From: Flavobacteriaceae bacterium
Lineage (GTDB): Bacteria > Bacteroidota > Bacteroidia > Flavobacteriales > Flavobacteriaceae
Direction of reading: 5' to 3'
Assembly (NCBI GenBank): GCA_020346245.1
Contig: CP070778.1
Coordinates: 2,024,063 to 2,067,486 of the forward strand
DNA length: 43,424 nucleotides
The translations under genes and the position numbers were made by a program. The notes beneath the pieces were generated by a model. The model had not been told where the DNA came from, did no database searches, and saw only the letters and a list, made by a program, of their open reading frames with translations. Below are positions 1 through 7,244 of the stretch, in pieces (the stretch's first letter is position 1; each line of letters opens with the position of its first letter).

Positions 1-13
1 AAGGGGGATATTG

Positions 14-21
14 TATTTTTG
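14..21 (+). promoter_or_regulatory. Putative -7 box of the kynU promoter
   Basis: TATTTTTG fits the Bacteroidota -7 consensus TAnnTTTG and ends 14 bases before the kynU start codon. The matching -33 box would lie outside the window, so only half of the promoter can be judged. Confidence 0.5.
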
Positions 22-35
22 ACTAAAAATTTATT

Positions 36-1307
36 ATGCCATTTCAAAATAAATTATCCTATGCGCGAGAATTGGATAGGATTGATCCTCTCCAAAAGTT
101 CAGGGATAGATTTTACTTTCCACAATTAAATGGCAAAAATGTAATTTATTTTACGGGAAATTCTTTGGGTCTTCAACCCAAAAATGCAAAGGATTTTGTA
201 GATGAAGTAATGGAAGACTGGAAGAATTTGGCCGTGGAGGGTCATTTTCATTCGAAGAAACCTTGGTGGGACTACCACGAAAGACTTGCAAAGCCTATGG
301 CGAAAATAATTGGTGCCAAAGCGGCAGAGGTATCAGTTATGAATACACTTACAGTAAACCTGCATCTTTTAATGGTTTCTTTTTATAGGCCTTCCAAAAA
401 ACGCTATAAAATATTATGCGAAGAGAAAGCCTTTCCATCAGATCAGTATATGCTGCAAAGCCAGGTACGTTTTCACGGTTATGATCCTAAAGATGCAATT
501 GTTGAGGTAGCTAAGCGTCCCGGTGAACATTATTGGCACACCAGTGATATTATTGAAAAAATTAATGAAATCGGAGACGAGTTAGCACTCATAATCCTGG
601 GAGGGGTAAATTATTACAATGGTCAGGTTTTTGACATGAAAGCCATAACCAGTGCAGGTAAATCTGTTGATGCTATTGTGGGCTGGGATCTTGCCCATGC
701 CGCCGGAAATATAGAATTAAAACTACATGACTGGAAATGTGATTTTGCAGCCTGGTGTAGCTATAAGTATATGAACAGCGGACCGGGGAATGCCTCCGGA
801 GTCTTTATTCATGAAAAGCATTTGGGGCAGGAAAACATTCCAAGATTTGAGGGATGGTGGGGAACAAGGAAAGAGACCAGGTTTTTAATGAAACAGGAAT
901 TTGACCCCATGGAAACCGCTGATGCTTGGCAGTTGAGTAATCCCCCGATATTGGCATTGGCTCCTTATCTGGCTTCTTTAGCACTCTTCGAAGAAGTGGG
1001 AATGGAAGCTCTAATTGAAAAACGGAACAAAATAGTCTCTTATCTTGAGTTTATCTTACACGAAATTGATAATGAGGTCGAAAGTACTTTTGAAATTATT
1101 ACTCCAGCCGAAAGAGGATGTCAACTATCTGTATTGCTGCATGGTCAAGGACGGTCTTTATTTGATTTTTTGATGAAAAACGGAGTGATAACAGATTGGC
1201 GTGAGCCTAATGTTATAAGGCTTGCTCCCGCTCCTTTTTATTGTAGTTTTGAAGACATGTATAACTTCGGACAGATATTAATAAGAGGGATACTTGGCAG
1301 GACCTGA
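36..1307 (+). CDS. kynU: Kynureninase
   Basis: PLP-dependent hydrolase of the aminotransferase fold that cleaves kynurenine or 3-hydroxykynurenine to (3-hydroxy)anthranilate plus alanine, a cytosolic step of tryptophan breakdown. The 423 residues match the usual kynureninase length. The PLP lysine is K244 in the motif CSYKYMNSGPG; the cofactor-ring aspartate and histidine are in GWDLAHAAGN (D218, H221). The N-terminal motif YFTGNSLGLQP (residues 38-48) is typical of the family. The ATG at 36 sits 14 bases after a TATTTTTG promoter box. The VOC protein and MFS transporter follow on the same strand, and kmo, the preceding step of the pathway, lies 3.3 kb downstream. Family assignment is secure. 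Confidence 0.96.
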   Translation: MPFQNKLSYARELDRIDPLQKFRDRFYFPQLNGKNVIYFTGNSLGLQPKNAKDFVDEVMEDWKNLAVEGHFHSKKPWWDYHERLAKPMAKIIGAKAAEVSVMNTLTVNLHLLMVSFYRPSKKRYKILCEEKAFPSDQYMLQSQVRFHGYDPKDAIVEVAKRPGEHYWHTSDIIEKINEIGDELALIILGGVNYYNGQVFDMKAITSAGKSVDAIVGWDLAHAAGNIELKLHDWKCDFAAWCSYKYMNSGPGNASGVFIHEKHLGQENIPRFEGWWGTRKETRFLMKQEFDPMETADAWQLSNPPILALAPYLASLALFEEVGMEALIEKRNKIVSYLEFILHEIDNEVESTFEIITPAERGCQLSVLLHGQGRSLFDFLMKNGVITDWREPNVIRLAPAPFYCSFEDMYNFGQILIRGILGRT

Positions 1308-1374
1308 ATCGGAATAGAGTGATTTTATAAAATTCAATTAGGGCGTTTAAGGATGTCTTCTTAAATCTTCTCCA

Positions 1375-1779
1375 ATGAAATTAGAGCATGTAGCAATATG
1401 GACGGAAAAACTTGAATTACTGAAGGATTTTTATGTTACCTATTTTGGAGCTAAGGCCAATACTAAATATTATAATCCTCATAAAAAATTTCAGAGTTAC
1501 TTTCTGAGTTTTGAGTCCGGTGCAAGATTGGAACTTATGCACAATCCCGATATTCCAAAAAATGCAAATGATATGGCAGAAAAGCAGCACCTGGGAATTA
1601 TTCATATGGCCTTTGGAGTGGAAAGTATGTCAGAGGTGGATGAAAAGGCTGAAGAGTTAAAAAAAGCTGGTTACGATGTAATTAGTGGTCCAAGAAAAAC
1701 CGGTGATGGATATTATGAATTTGAGTTGTTGGATCCGGATAATAATCGTTTAGAGGTAACTACCTTGTATATAGAATGA
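1375..1779 (+). CDS. VOC (glyoxalase/bleomycin-resistance) family protein
   Basis: A 134-residue protein of the vicinal oxygen chelate fold: two beta-alpha-beta-beta-beta modules. It begins MKLEHVAIW, whose His5 is the usual first metal ligand; IIHMAFGV near residue 76 starts the second module and the C-terminal LLDPDNNRLEV carries the usual metal-binding Glu. This layout is that of lactoylglutathione-lyase-like or fosfomycin-resistance-like enzymes, but sequence alone does not give the substrate. It starts 67 bases after kynU and is followed closely by an MFS transporter, so the three may be co-transcribed. A role in handling a tryptophan metabolite is possible but only inferred from position. 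Confidence 0.85.
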   Translation: MKLEHVAIWTEKLELLKDFYVTYFGAKANTKYYNPHKKFQSYFLSFESGARLELMHNPDIPKNANDMAEKQHLGIIHMAFGVESMSEVDEKAEELKKAGYDVISGPRKTGDGYYEFELLDPDNNRLEVTTLYIE

Positions 1780-1812
1780 TTGTATATTTTTGGCCTTTGT
1801 AGAAGGCAATTT

Positions 1813-2970
1813 ATGAGATCTCTTAGAATAATCCTTACCAACCCCAGATATTTTGGCCCTGCCTGGGTTTTTGCCAGCTTAAATATTCTGTTTGGCACAT
1901 GGGCAATCTATATACCATCTGTAAAAGAAGACCTCGGAATTAATAAAGCTACTCTGGGATTTGCTATTTTTTTTCTATCACTGGGTGTATTTACTATTTT
2001 TCCAATAGCATCAAAAATTATTAATAGAATAGGGGTTGGCAGGGCAACCTTTACTGGATTAATTCTAAGCTGTATCGCAGCTTTGTTTCCATTAATGGCT
2101 CCGGGTTTTATTAGCCTTGCAATGGCTCTCTTTTTGTTTGGAGCAACTAATGGATTTACAGATATTTCCATGAATACCCTGGTTACGGAAATTGAAAAAG
2201 AAGACAGACAAAAATTTATGTCTGCCTCCCATGGTTTTTTTAGCCTTGGAGGCGTATTGGCAGGCCTGGGTAGTTTTCTAATCCCTGTTCTGGATAACAG
2301 GGAGTTACATATGCTTTTGGCTGTCTTACTGGTTCTTTCTGTAAATTTCATGTTTTATAGAAAATATTATAAAGTTATTGCGGCGCCTATAGAAAAGGAG
2401 GGATTTAGTTTTAAAAATTTTAAACCCTTAATGCTTCTTGGCGTTGTTTCATTCGTTGTTATGGGCAGTGAAGGTGCCATAGTAGATTGGAGTGGGTTAT
2501 TTTTAAAAGAAGTAAGCCTTGCACCAGAGGCCATATGGGGAGCGGGATTTCTGGGGTTTCAGGTATTTATGACTCTGGGGCGTTTTTTAGGAGATGCGAT
2601 TAGTACAAGGATAGGATCAGTTAAGATAGTTGCTTTGGGAGCTGTTATTGCCATTATCGGATATTTACTGGTATTAACAACAGAAATGTATTTGGCAATT
2701 GCAGGATTTGCCCTTACCGGTCTTGGTTTTTCAGTTATTGTTCCCGAATTGTTCAGAATAGGAGGTAATGTAAAGGGAGTGGAATCTTCACAGGGCGTTG
2801 CATTTATTGCCGGGACAGGATATTCGGGTTTTCTTGTAGGTCCGGTGATTTTAGGTTTTATAGCAGAACAATTCTCATTAAGTTTAAGTTTTATAACGTT
2901 AATGGTCTGTTCAGTTGCTGTATTAGGCGCTACATTAATCCTAAAAAGAAAACAATCGGTTAAAGGCTAA
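1813..2970 (+). CDS. MFS transporter (12 TM)
   Basis: Major facilitator superfamily permease of the inner membrane, about 385 residues. The sequence is a succession of about 12 hydrophobic helices with a long central loop near YRKYYKVIAAPIEKEG, and looks like the fucose-permease/YbjJ-like branch, which often carries small sugars or unknown metabolites. I chose the ATG at 1813 because an AGAAGG run stands seven bases before it and the first helix follows closely; an upstream TTG at 1780, touching the stop of the VOC gene, would add 11 residues not expected in this family. It follows kynU and the VOC gene on the same strand. The substrate is unknown. Confidence 0.85.
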   Translation: MRSLRIILTNPRYFGPAWVFASLNILFGTWAIYIPSVKEDLGINKATLGFAIFFLSLGVFTIFPIASKIINRIGVGRATFTGLILSCIAALFPLMAPGFISLAMALFLFGATNGFTDISMNTLVTEIEKEDRQKFMSASHGFFSLGGVLAGLGSFLIPVLDNRELHMLLAVLLVLSVNFMFYRKYYKVIAAPIEKEGFSFKNFKPLMLLGVVSFVVMGSEGAIVDWSGLFLKEVSLAPEAIWGAGFLGFQVFMTLGRFLGDAISTRIGSVKIVALGAVIAIIGYLLVLTTEMYLAIAGFALTGLGFSVIVPELFRIGGNVKGVESSQGVAFIAGTGYSGFLVGPVILGFIAEQFSLSLSFITLMVCSVAVLGATLILKRKQSVKG

Positions 2971-2977
2971 TGATGAA

Positions 2978-3652
2978 TTATTTTACCTGAATATTTGTAA
3001 AATACCATTTAATATCCCCTTGCGCATTTAAATGGCTCTTTGAAATATTCAATCCATTTAATGCTATATATTCTTCCCATGTGGTTGAAAGATTGGGCTC
3101 TTCCTGGTTTGCTTTGCGAAATGACCATTCCTTAATAATATAATCATCTTCAAAATAAAAGTCATACGCATCGCCCGGAGTATAACCTCCTTCACTGTTA
3201 TAAACTATGGTTAGTTTTTGCATAGGGGTTTTTGCAATTGGAGCTTCAGCATTGTTAATTACTTCATAGTTGTAACTACCCTTGTCCCATACCAGGTTAA
3301 AAGGAGCTAAAAACCAATATTTATCATTAATAAACCCGGCATCAACTTTGGCTATTGTACTATCTATCTCACTGCGGTTATAAGTAACTGTATCTCCATT
3401 AGATATTCTTGTAACCTCATTTTTTTTAATGTTCCATACCCAGCCCCTTTCAAAATGGGTCGTATCACGATCTACATTAAAGGCAAACCTTATTTCTTCC
3501 ACATTTTTCCAGTTTTTTATGCCGTGAGCATCACCAATTTTTTCCGGTATGGTTTGTTCAATGTTTTTTGAATTCGCATCTTTTTTTTGCTCGGTTTTGC
3601 AACTAAAAAGAAGGACAAATGTTAGTATAACCAGAAAGTGCAAATTTCTCAT
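2978..3652 (-). CDS. Lipoprotein of unknown function
   Basis: A 224-residue protein with a clear lipoprotein signal: MRNLHFLVILTFVLLFSC, giving an acylated cysteine at residue 18, followed by a charged linker KTEQKKD. The mature part is rich in beta-strand and aromatic residues (NWKNVEEIRFAFNV, WFLAPFNLVWDKG, DFYFEDDYIIKEWSF) and ends with KWYFTNIQVK. I do not recognise a named family; the pattern resembles flavobacterial outer-surface proteins with a single beta-sandwich that may bind lipid, but that is inference. It converges with the MFS gene, with only seven bases between stops, and is transcribed away from clpP. A TATATTTG box lies just upstream. Confidence 0.75.
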   Translation of the reverse strand: MRNLHFLVILTFVLLFSCKTEQKKDANSKNIEQTIPEKIGDAHGIKNWKNVEEIRFAFNVDRDTTHFERGWVWNIKKNEVTRISNGDTVTYNRSEIDSTIAKVDAGFINDKYWFLAPFNLVWDKGSYNYEVINNAEAPIAKTPMQKLTIVYNSEGGYTPGDAYDFYFEDDYIIKEWSFRKANQEEPNLSTTWEEYIALNGLNISKSHLNAQGDIKWYFTNIQVK

Positions 3653-3665
3653 AATAATGTTTTTT

Positions 3666-3673
3666 CAAATATA
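3666..3673 (-). promoter_or_regulatory. Putative -7 box for the 2978-3652 lipoprotein
   Basis: On the minus strand this reads TATATTTG, an exact TAnnTTTG match, 13 bases before the ATG at 3652. Only a TTTT is found at -33 distance (17 bases upstream), so the promoter is plausible but incomplete. Confidence 0.45.
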
Positions 3674-3742
3674 ACAGCTTTTCAATTCTTAAAAGGTATT
3701 ATTACATGACTTTATGGGGGTATGAAATCCCAATAAAATGAT

Positions 3743-3750
3743 TAATTTTG
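3743..3750 (+). promoter_or_regulatory. Putative -7 box for clpP
   Basis: TAATTTTG is an exact TAnnTTTG match 21 bases before the ATG at 3772. This favours the ATG over the in-frame TTG at 3748, which lies inside the box. Confidence 0.45.
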
Positions 3751-3771
3751 ATTTTTAACAAAATTGAAAAA

Positions 3772-4320
3772 ATGAGTAATAAAAAGGGAAAAGTACAAGA
3801 AGCCATTGATGAAAAGCTATTGGAGGATAGAAAAGTATTTCTGTGGGGAATGGTTGATGATGATTCTGCAAAACATGTAATTGATCGCTTGTTATATTTA
3901 GATATGCAGAACAACAAGGAAATACAGTTGGTAATAAATAGTCCTGGCGGTTATGTAACTTCTGGTTTTGCTATTTACGATACTATTAAATCATTAAAGA
4001 GTCCGGTCTCAACAGTTTGTAGTGGATTAGCTGCTTCAATGGGGTCTATTCTCCTCTCTGTTGGCAAGAAAGGCCGCCGTTTCATACAGCCTCATGCACG
4101 TGTGATGATCCATCAACCAAGTGGTGGAGCAAGAGGTCAGGCTTCGAATATTGAAATCCAGGCTAAAGAAATAATCAAGACAAAAGAGATTGGAGCTAAA
4201 ATTCTGGCTAAAAACTGCGGGCAAACCTATGAAAAGATCTTAAAAGATTTTAATCGTGATTATTGGATGGATGCTGAAGAATCGATAGCATATGGAATAG
4301 TAGATGGAATTTTGAAGTAG
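3772..4320 (+). CDS. clpP: ClpP-family serine protease subunit (orphan, short N-terminus)
   Basis: Proteolytic subunit of the Clp family, 182 residues. The catalytic triad is complete: Ser89 in GLAASMG, His114 in VMIHQPSGG and Asp163 in NRDYW. The spacing (25 and 49 residues) equals that of E. coli ClpP S97/H122/D171, and INSPGGYVTSG is the substrate-binding strand. The N-terminus differs: where E. coli ClpP has the axial-loop segment, this protein has only MSNKKGKVQEAIDE before KLLEDR, with no hydrophobic PMVIE-like motif. No clpX or tig gene is next to it, although those usually flank the housekeeping clpP. It may therefore be a second ClpP paralogue with another partner. The ATG at 3772 was chosen over a TTG at 3748 because a promoter box covers the latter. 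Confidence 0.88.
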   Translation: MSNKKGKVQEAIDEKLLEDRKVFLWGMVDDDSAKHVIDRLLYLDMQNNKEIQLVINSPGGYVTSGFAIYDTIKSLKSPVSTVCSGLAASMGSILLSVGKKGRRFIQPHARVMIHQPSGGARGQASNIEIQAKEIIKTKEIGAKILAKNCGQTYEKILKDFNRDYWMDAEESIAYGIVDGILK

Positions 4321-4340
4321 GTTATACTCATTAAAAAGAA

Positions 4341-4374
4341 AAAGACCTTCGATTATTGTGAATCAAAGGTCTTT
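4341..4374 (-). terminator. Hairpin terminator, oriented to the minus strand
   Basis: Fourteen-base arms (4341-4354 and 4361-4374) with one mispair. That mispair is C/A in plus-strand RNA but a G-U wobble in minus-strand RNA. The T-rich tail (TTCTTTTTAA) also follows on the minus strand. So it suits a transcript coming from the right, the gene remnant at 4478-4605, better than clpP, although it may stop clpP transcripts as well. Confidence 0.6.
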
Positions 4375-4477
4375 AAAAATATATATGGACGCCTAGGCGG
4401 AAAATTCTATTTTCTATATATACGAATAACTCCTTCTAAAAAGATCTTTTTTTGAAAAAAAAATGAATACATATTAA

Positions 4478-4605
4478 TCAGGCAGAGGTCTTCCATACCT
4501 TTATCAACCTTGGAACTATTGGTAGTTTTTGAGACTGGTTGTCATCATAACCTGCGGGAAACTTAATTTTAGTACATTTACCTTCAAACCCAACCACTCT
4601 TCAGG
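4478..4605 (-). pseudogene. Possible 3' remnant of an unrecognised minus-strand gene
   Basis: On the minus strand an open frame from about 4597 to the TGA at 4478-4480 encodes about 39 residues with protein-like composition, including FPAGYDDNQSQKLP and VPRLIKVWKTSA at the C-terminus. Just upstream, in another frame, the DNA reads LKPEEWLG; one added base would join the two frames into one sequence. No start codon with a promoter is seen, and kmo starts at 4614 on the other strand. A minus-oriented hairpin terminator lies about 100 bases downstream at 4341-4374, as expected behind a gene that once ended here. I do not recognise the family. A chance open frame of this length is quite possible, so confidence is low. 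Confidence 0.3.
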
Positions 4606-4613
4606 CTTTAATT

Positions 4614-5963
4614 ATGAGGCAAACTCCAAAAGATATCGCTATTATAGGATCAGGATTAATAGGATCTTTATTGGCCATATATCTCAAAAGGCTGGGACAT
4701 AAAATTACTGTGTTTGACCGTCGGCCTGATATCAGGACCATAGAATTTTCCGGACGTTCCATAAATCTTGCAATGAGCAATAGGGGTTGGAGATCTTTGC
4801 GTGAAGTGGGTATTGAAAAAGAGATAAAGAAAATTGCAATTCCACTTTTTAAGCGGGCAATGCACGTTAACGGCAAACCAGTATATTTTCAGAACTATGG
4901 CAAGGAAGGGGAGGCAATATGGTCTATCTCCAGAGGATTACTCAACAAAAAGATGATTGATCTTGCTGAAACTGCCGGCGTAATTTTCAGATTTAATGAA
5001 AAAGTCTGGGATATTGATCTACCCGAAGCACGCTTGTATACAGGAGCAACGGAAAAAGGTGAATGGAAAGCTTATAATTATGATATTGTATTTGGTTGTG
5101 ATGGGGCATTTTCCAGAATTCGCCACAAAATGCAACGCAGAAGCAGATTTGATTATTCACAGGATTTTATAGAGGTTGGCTATAAAGAACTCACTATTCC
5201 TTCGAATGTTGATGGAACGCATAAACTAGACAAAAACTCCTTTCATATCTGGCCCAGAGGGAATTTTATGTTTATTGCAATGCCTAATCAGGATGGTAGT
5301 TTCACATGCACGTTATTTTTGCCATTTGAAGGTGAAATATCTTTTGATAATATAAAAACCAAATCCCAGGCAAAGGAATTTTTTAAAACCTATTTTCCCG
5401 ATGTTACTAAAGAAATAGACAACCTGGCAGGTGATTTTTTTAAAAACCCGACGAGCGCTATGGTTACCATGAAATGTTACCCCTGGACCTATTGGGATAA
5501 GGTTGCACTTGTTGGGGATTCTGCGCATGCTATAGTACCATTTTATGGCCAGGGCATGAACGCAGGTTTTGAAGATATCTATGTTTTAAATGAATTAATC
5601 TCCAGATATGGGAATGATTGGGAGCGCATTTTTAGGGAGTATCAGGAGCAAAGAAAACCTGATGCAGATGCCATAGCCGAATTAAGCTATAGAAACTTTA
5701 TTGAAATGAGTAGCAAAACAGCTGATCCGCTTTTTTTGCTTCAAAAGAAAATAGAAAAACATTTCGCAAAAAAACACCCGGACAAATGGATTCCTGTTTA
5801 CTCAAGGGTTACATTCTCTGATCAGCCATATTCGGACGCGCTAGCCATAGGTGACAGGCAGGAGAGAATTATGGAACAGGTAATGCAATTACCCAATATT
5901 GAATCTAAATGGGACAGCCCGGAAGTAGAGGAGAAAATATTAGAATTGCTTAATAAAGAATGA
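4614..5963 (+). CDS. kmo: Kynurenine 3-monooxygenase
   Basis: FAD- and NADPH-dependent aromatic hydroxylase that turns L-kynurenine into 3-hydroxykynurenine. The N-terminal Rossmann motif is IAIIGSGLIGSLLA (G12, G14, G17), with the ribose-binding acidic residue in TVFDRR (D35). The second FAD motif, VGDSAHAIVPFYGQGMNAGF (about residues 299-318), is very close to the eukaryotic and bacterial KMO consensus, and FSGRSINLAMSNRG is a KMO hallmark. The 449 residues and a C-terminal helical region match the family. Its product is a substrate of kynU, found 3.3 kb upstream on the same strand. It converges with the DUF4174 gene, with 16 bases between stops. No exact TAnnTTTG box is seen in the 240 bases before it. 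Confidence 0.96.
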   Translation: MRQTPKDIAIIGSGLIGSLLAIYLKRLGHKITVFDRRPDIRTIEFSGRSINLAMSNRGWRSLREVGIEKEIKKIAIPLFKRAMHVNGKPVYFQNYGKEGEAIWSISRGLLNKKMIDLAETAGVIFRFNEKVWDIDLPEARLYTGATEKGEWKAYNYDIVFGCDGAFSRIRHKMQRRSRFDYSQDFIEVGYKELTIPSNVDGTHKLDKNSFHIWPRGNFMFIAMPNQDGSFTCTLFLPFEGEISFDNIKTKSQAKEFFKTYFPDVTKEIDNLAGDFFKNPTSAMVTMKCYPWTYWDKVALVGDSAHAIVPFYGQGMNAGFEDIYVLNELISRYGNDWERIFREYQEQRKPDADAIAELSYRNFIEMSSKTADPLFLLQKKIEKHFAKKHPDKWIPVYSRVTFSDQPYSDALAIGDRQERIMEQVMQLPNIESKWDSPEVEEKILELLNKE

Positions 5964-5979
5964 CTTTCTAATATTAGTA

Positions 5980-6393
5980 CTACCTGTTTTTCATTTCAGA
6001 CCTGCGCATAGGCATTTGATCTATAAGATGGAAAATCTCATTTGGTTCTACAAAGAACTTTTTTCTGAGTTTAACACTACCGTCTTTTCCGATCAAAACA
6101 ACACCCTGAAATTCGCCATAGGATATTTTTTGGGGATCTACATTGGTTTTTAATCCATCCATATCTAAAACTTCCTTACCCGTAAACACAAAAAGAACTA
6201 AATCTCTTTCCTCCATTTCCTCATACCGACTAATAAACTTACCTACTTGCAGGTCTCTGACCGGCAAATCATTATTGGTATCTATTATGAGAAGTATTCG
6301 TTTTTTCCACTTAAATTCCGTCAATTCCTGTGAGGACATCCCGTTAAATTGTAGCATTAAAACTAAAAGCACTATAAATCTTGGACTAAACAT
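5980..6393 (-). CDS. DUF4174 domain protein, secreted
   Basis: A 137-residue protein with a signal peptide (MFSPRFIVLLVLMLQFNGMSSQ) and a thioredoxin-like DUF4174 domain. Family marks are the opening LTEFKWKKRILLIID, the central ERDLVLFVFTG, the strand GVVLIGKDGSVKLR, and the end LIDQMPMRRSEMKNR, which nearly repeats the family's C-terminal motif. No CxxC is present, so thiol redox activity is not expected. Biochemical function is unknown. It is convergent with kmo and about 70 bases downstream of the coiled-coil gene, whose terminator separates the two. Confidence 0.8.
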   Translation of the reverse strand: MFSPRFIVLLVLMLQFNGMSSQELTEFKWKKRILLIIDTNNDLPVRDLQVGKFISRYEEMEERDLVLFVFTGKEVLDMDGLKTNVDPQKISYGEFQGVVLIGKDGSVKLRKKFFVEPNEIFHLIDQMPMRRSEMKNR

Positions 6394-6418
6394 ATGCGTA
6401 TATAGTACTAAAATAAAA

Positions 6419-6442
6419 AAACCACCTGTAGTAAGGTGGTTT
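6419..6442 (-). terminator. Rho-independent terminator of the 6463-8339 operon
   Basis: Perfect eight-base stem AAACCACC/GGTGGTTT with an eight-base loop. On the minus strand it is followed by a T-rich run (TTTTTTATT). It lies 20 bases past the stop of the coiled-coil protein gene. Confidence 0.85.
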
Positions 6443-6462
6443 CAAGAAGTTTTTTAAATCTA

Positions 6463-7242
6463 TCAGATTTTGGCAAACATTTTATGCATCTTCTCTTGTT
6501 CTTCTTCAGCCAAAACAGGATCTACAAGAATTCTGCCACTATGCTCATCTGTAATTATCTTTTTTCTGGAAGCAATTTCGACCTGAACCTGAGGAGGTAT
6601 TGTAAAGAAAGAACCACCTGAGGCACCTCTTTCAATAGGAACTACGGCCAGGCCGTTTTTAACGTTATTTCGAATTCGCTTATAAGCCTGAACCAACCTA
6701 TCCTCAATTTGCTTTTCAAATTTTTCAGATTTAGCCAAAAGTGCTTTTTCTTCCTTGTCCGTTTCGGCAAGAATAGCATCTAATTCGCTTTTCTTATGCT
6801 TTAAGTGAGCCTCACGCTCTGCAAGTTTTTCTTTGGTCTCACTTATTACTTCCTTTTTTTGTTCGATTTGAACTTTGAACTCTTTGATGTTCTTCTCAGC
6901 CAATTGTATTTCTAATTCCTGAAATTCAACCTCTTTCGCAAGTGAATTGAACTCTCTGCTATTTCTTACATTTTTTTGTTGATCAGCATATTTTTTTATC
7001 AGTACTTTGGCCTCTTCAATTAAGTTCTTTTTAGCCCCGATTTCATAATTTATAGTCTCTAAATCGGTTTTTAACTTGTCCATCCTTGTTTTTAAACCAA
7101 GCACCTCGTCTTCAAGATCTTCTACTTCGAGGGGTAATTCACCACGTACATTTCTAATTTCATCAACTCTGGAATCTATTAATTGCAAATCATATAGTGC
7201 TCTTAATTTTTCCTCCACGGTTGTTTCTGCTTTTGTTGCCAT
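6463..7242 (-). CDS. Coiled-coil protein of the zf-RING_7 family, zinc ligands lost
   Basis: A 259-residue protein, mainly two long antiparallel coiled-coil helices (about residues 25-190, rich in E/K/L heptads), then a short C-terminal domain with GLAVVPIERGASGGSFFTIP and ITDEHSGRILVD. This is the architecture of the widely conserved C4-type zinc-ribbon coiled-coil family (PF02591, DUF164). The four cysteines that bind zinc in other phyla are absent: there is no cysteine in the protein, and HSGRILVD stands where the family has CxxCGRIL. I infer a flavobacterial variant with an unmetallated ribbon. It starts two bases after the Nif3-like gene ends, so the two form one operon; this pairing is common across bacteria. 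Molecular role unknown. Confidence 0.85.
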   Translation of the reverse strand: MATKAETTVEEKLRALYDLQLIDSRVDEIRNVRGELPLEVEDLEDEVLGLKTRMDKLKTDLETINYEIGAKKNLIEEAKVLIKKYADQQKNVRNSREFNSLAKEVEFQELEIQLAEKNIKEFKVQIEQKKEVISETKEKLAEREAHLKHKKSELDAILAETDKEEKALLAKSEKFEKQIEDRLVQAYKRIRNNVKNGLAVVPIERGASGGSFFTIPPQVQVEIASRKKIITDEHSGRILVDPVLAEEEQEKMHKMFAKI

Positions 7243-7244
7243 AT

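Noticed and set aside
1908-2351. Minus-strand open frame of about 147 codons
   Set aside because: Antisense to the MFS transporter; composition is that of a mirrored hydrophobic helix protein, with no start signal.
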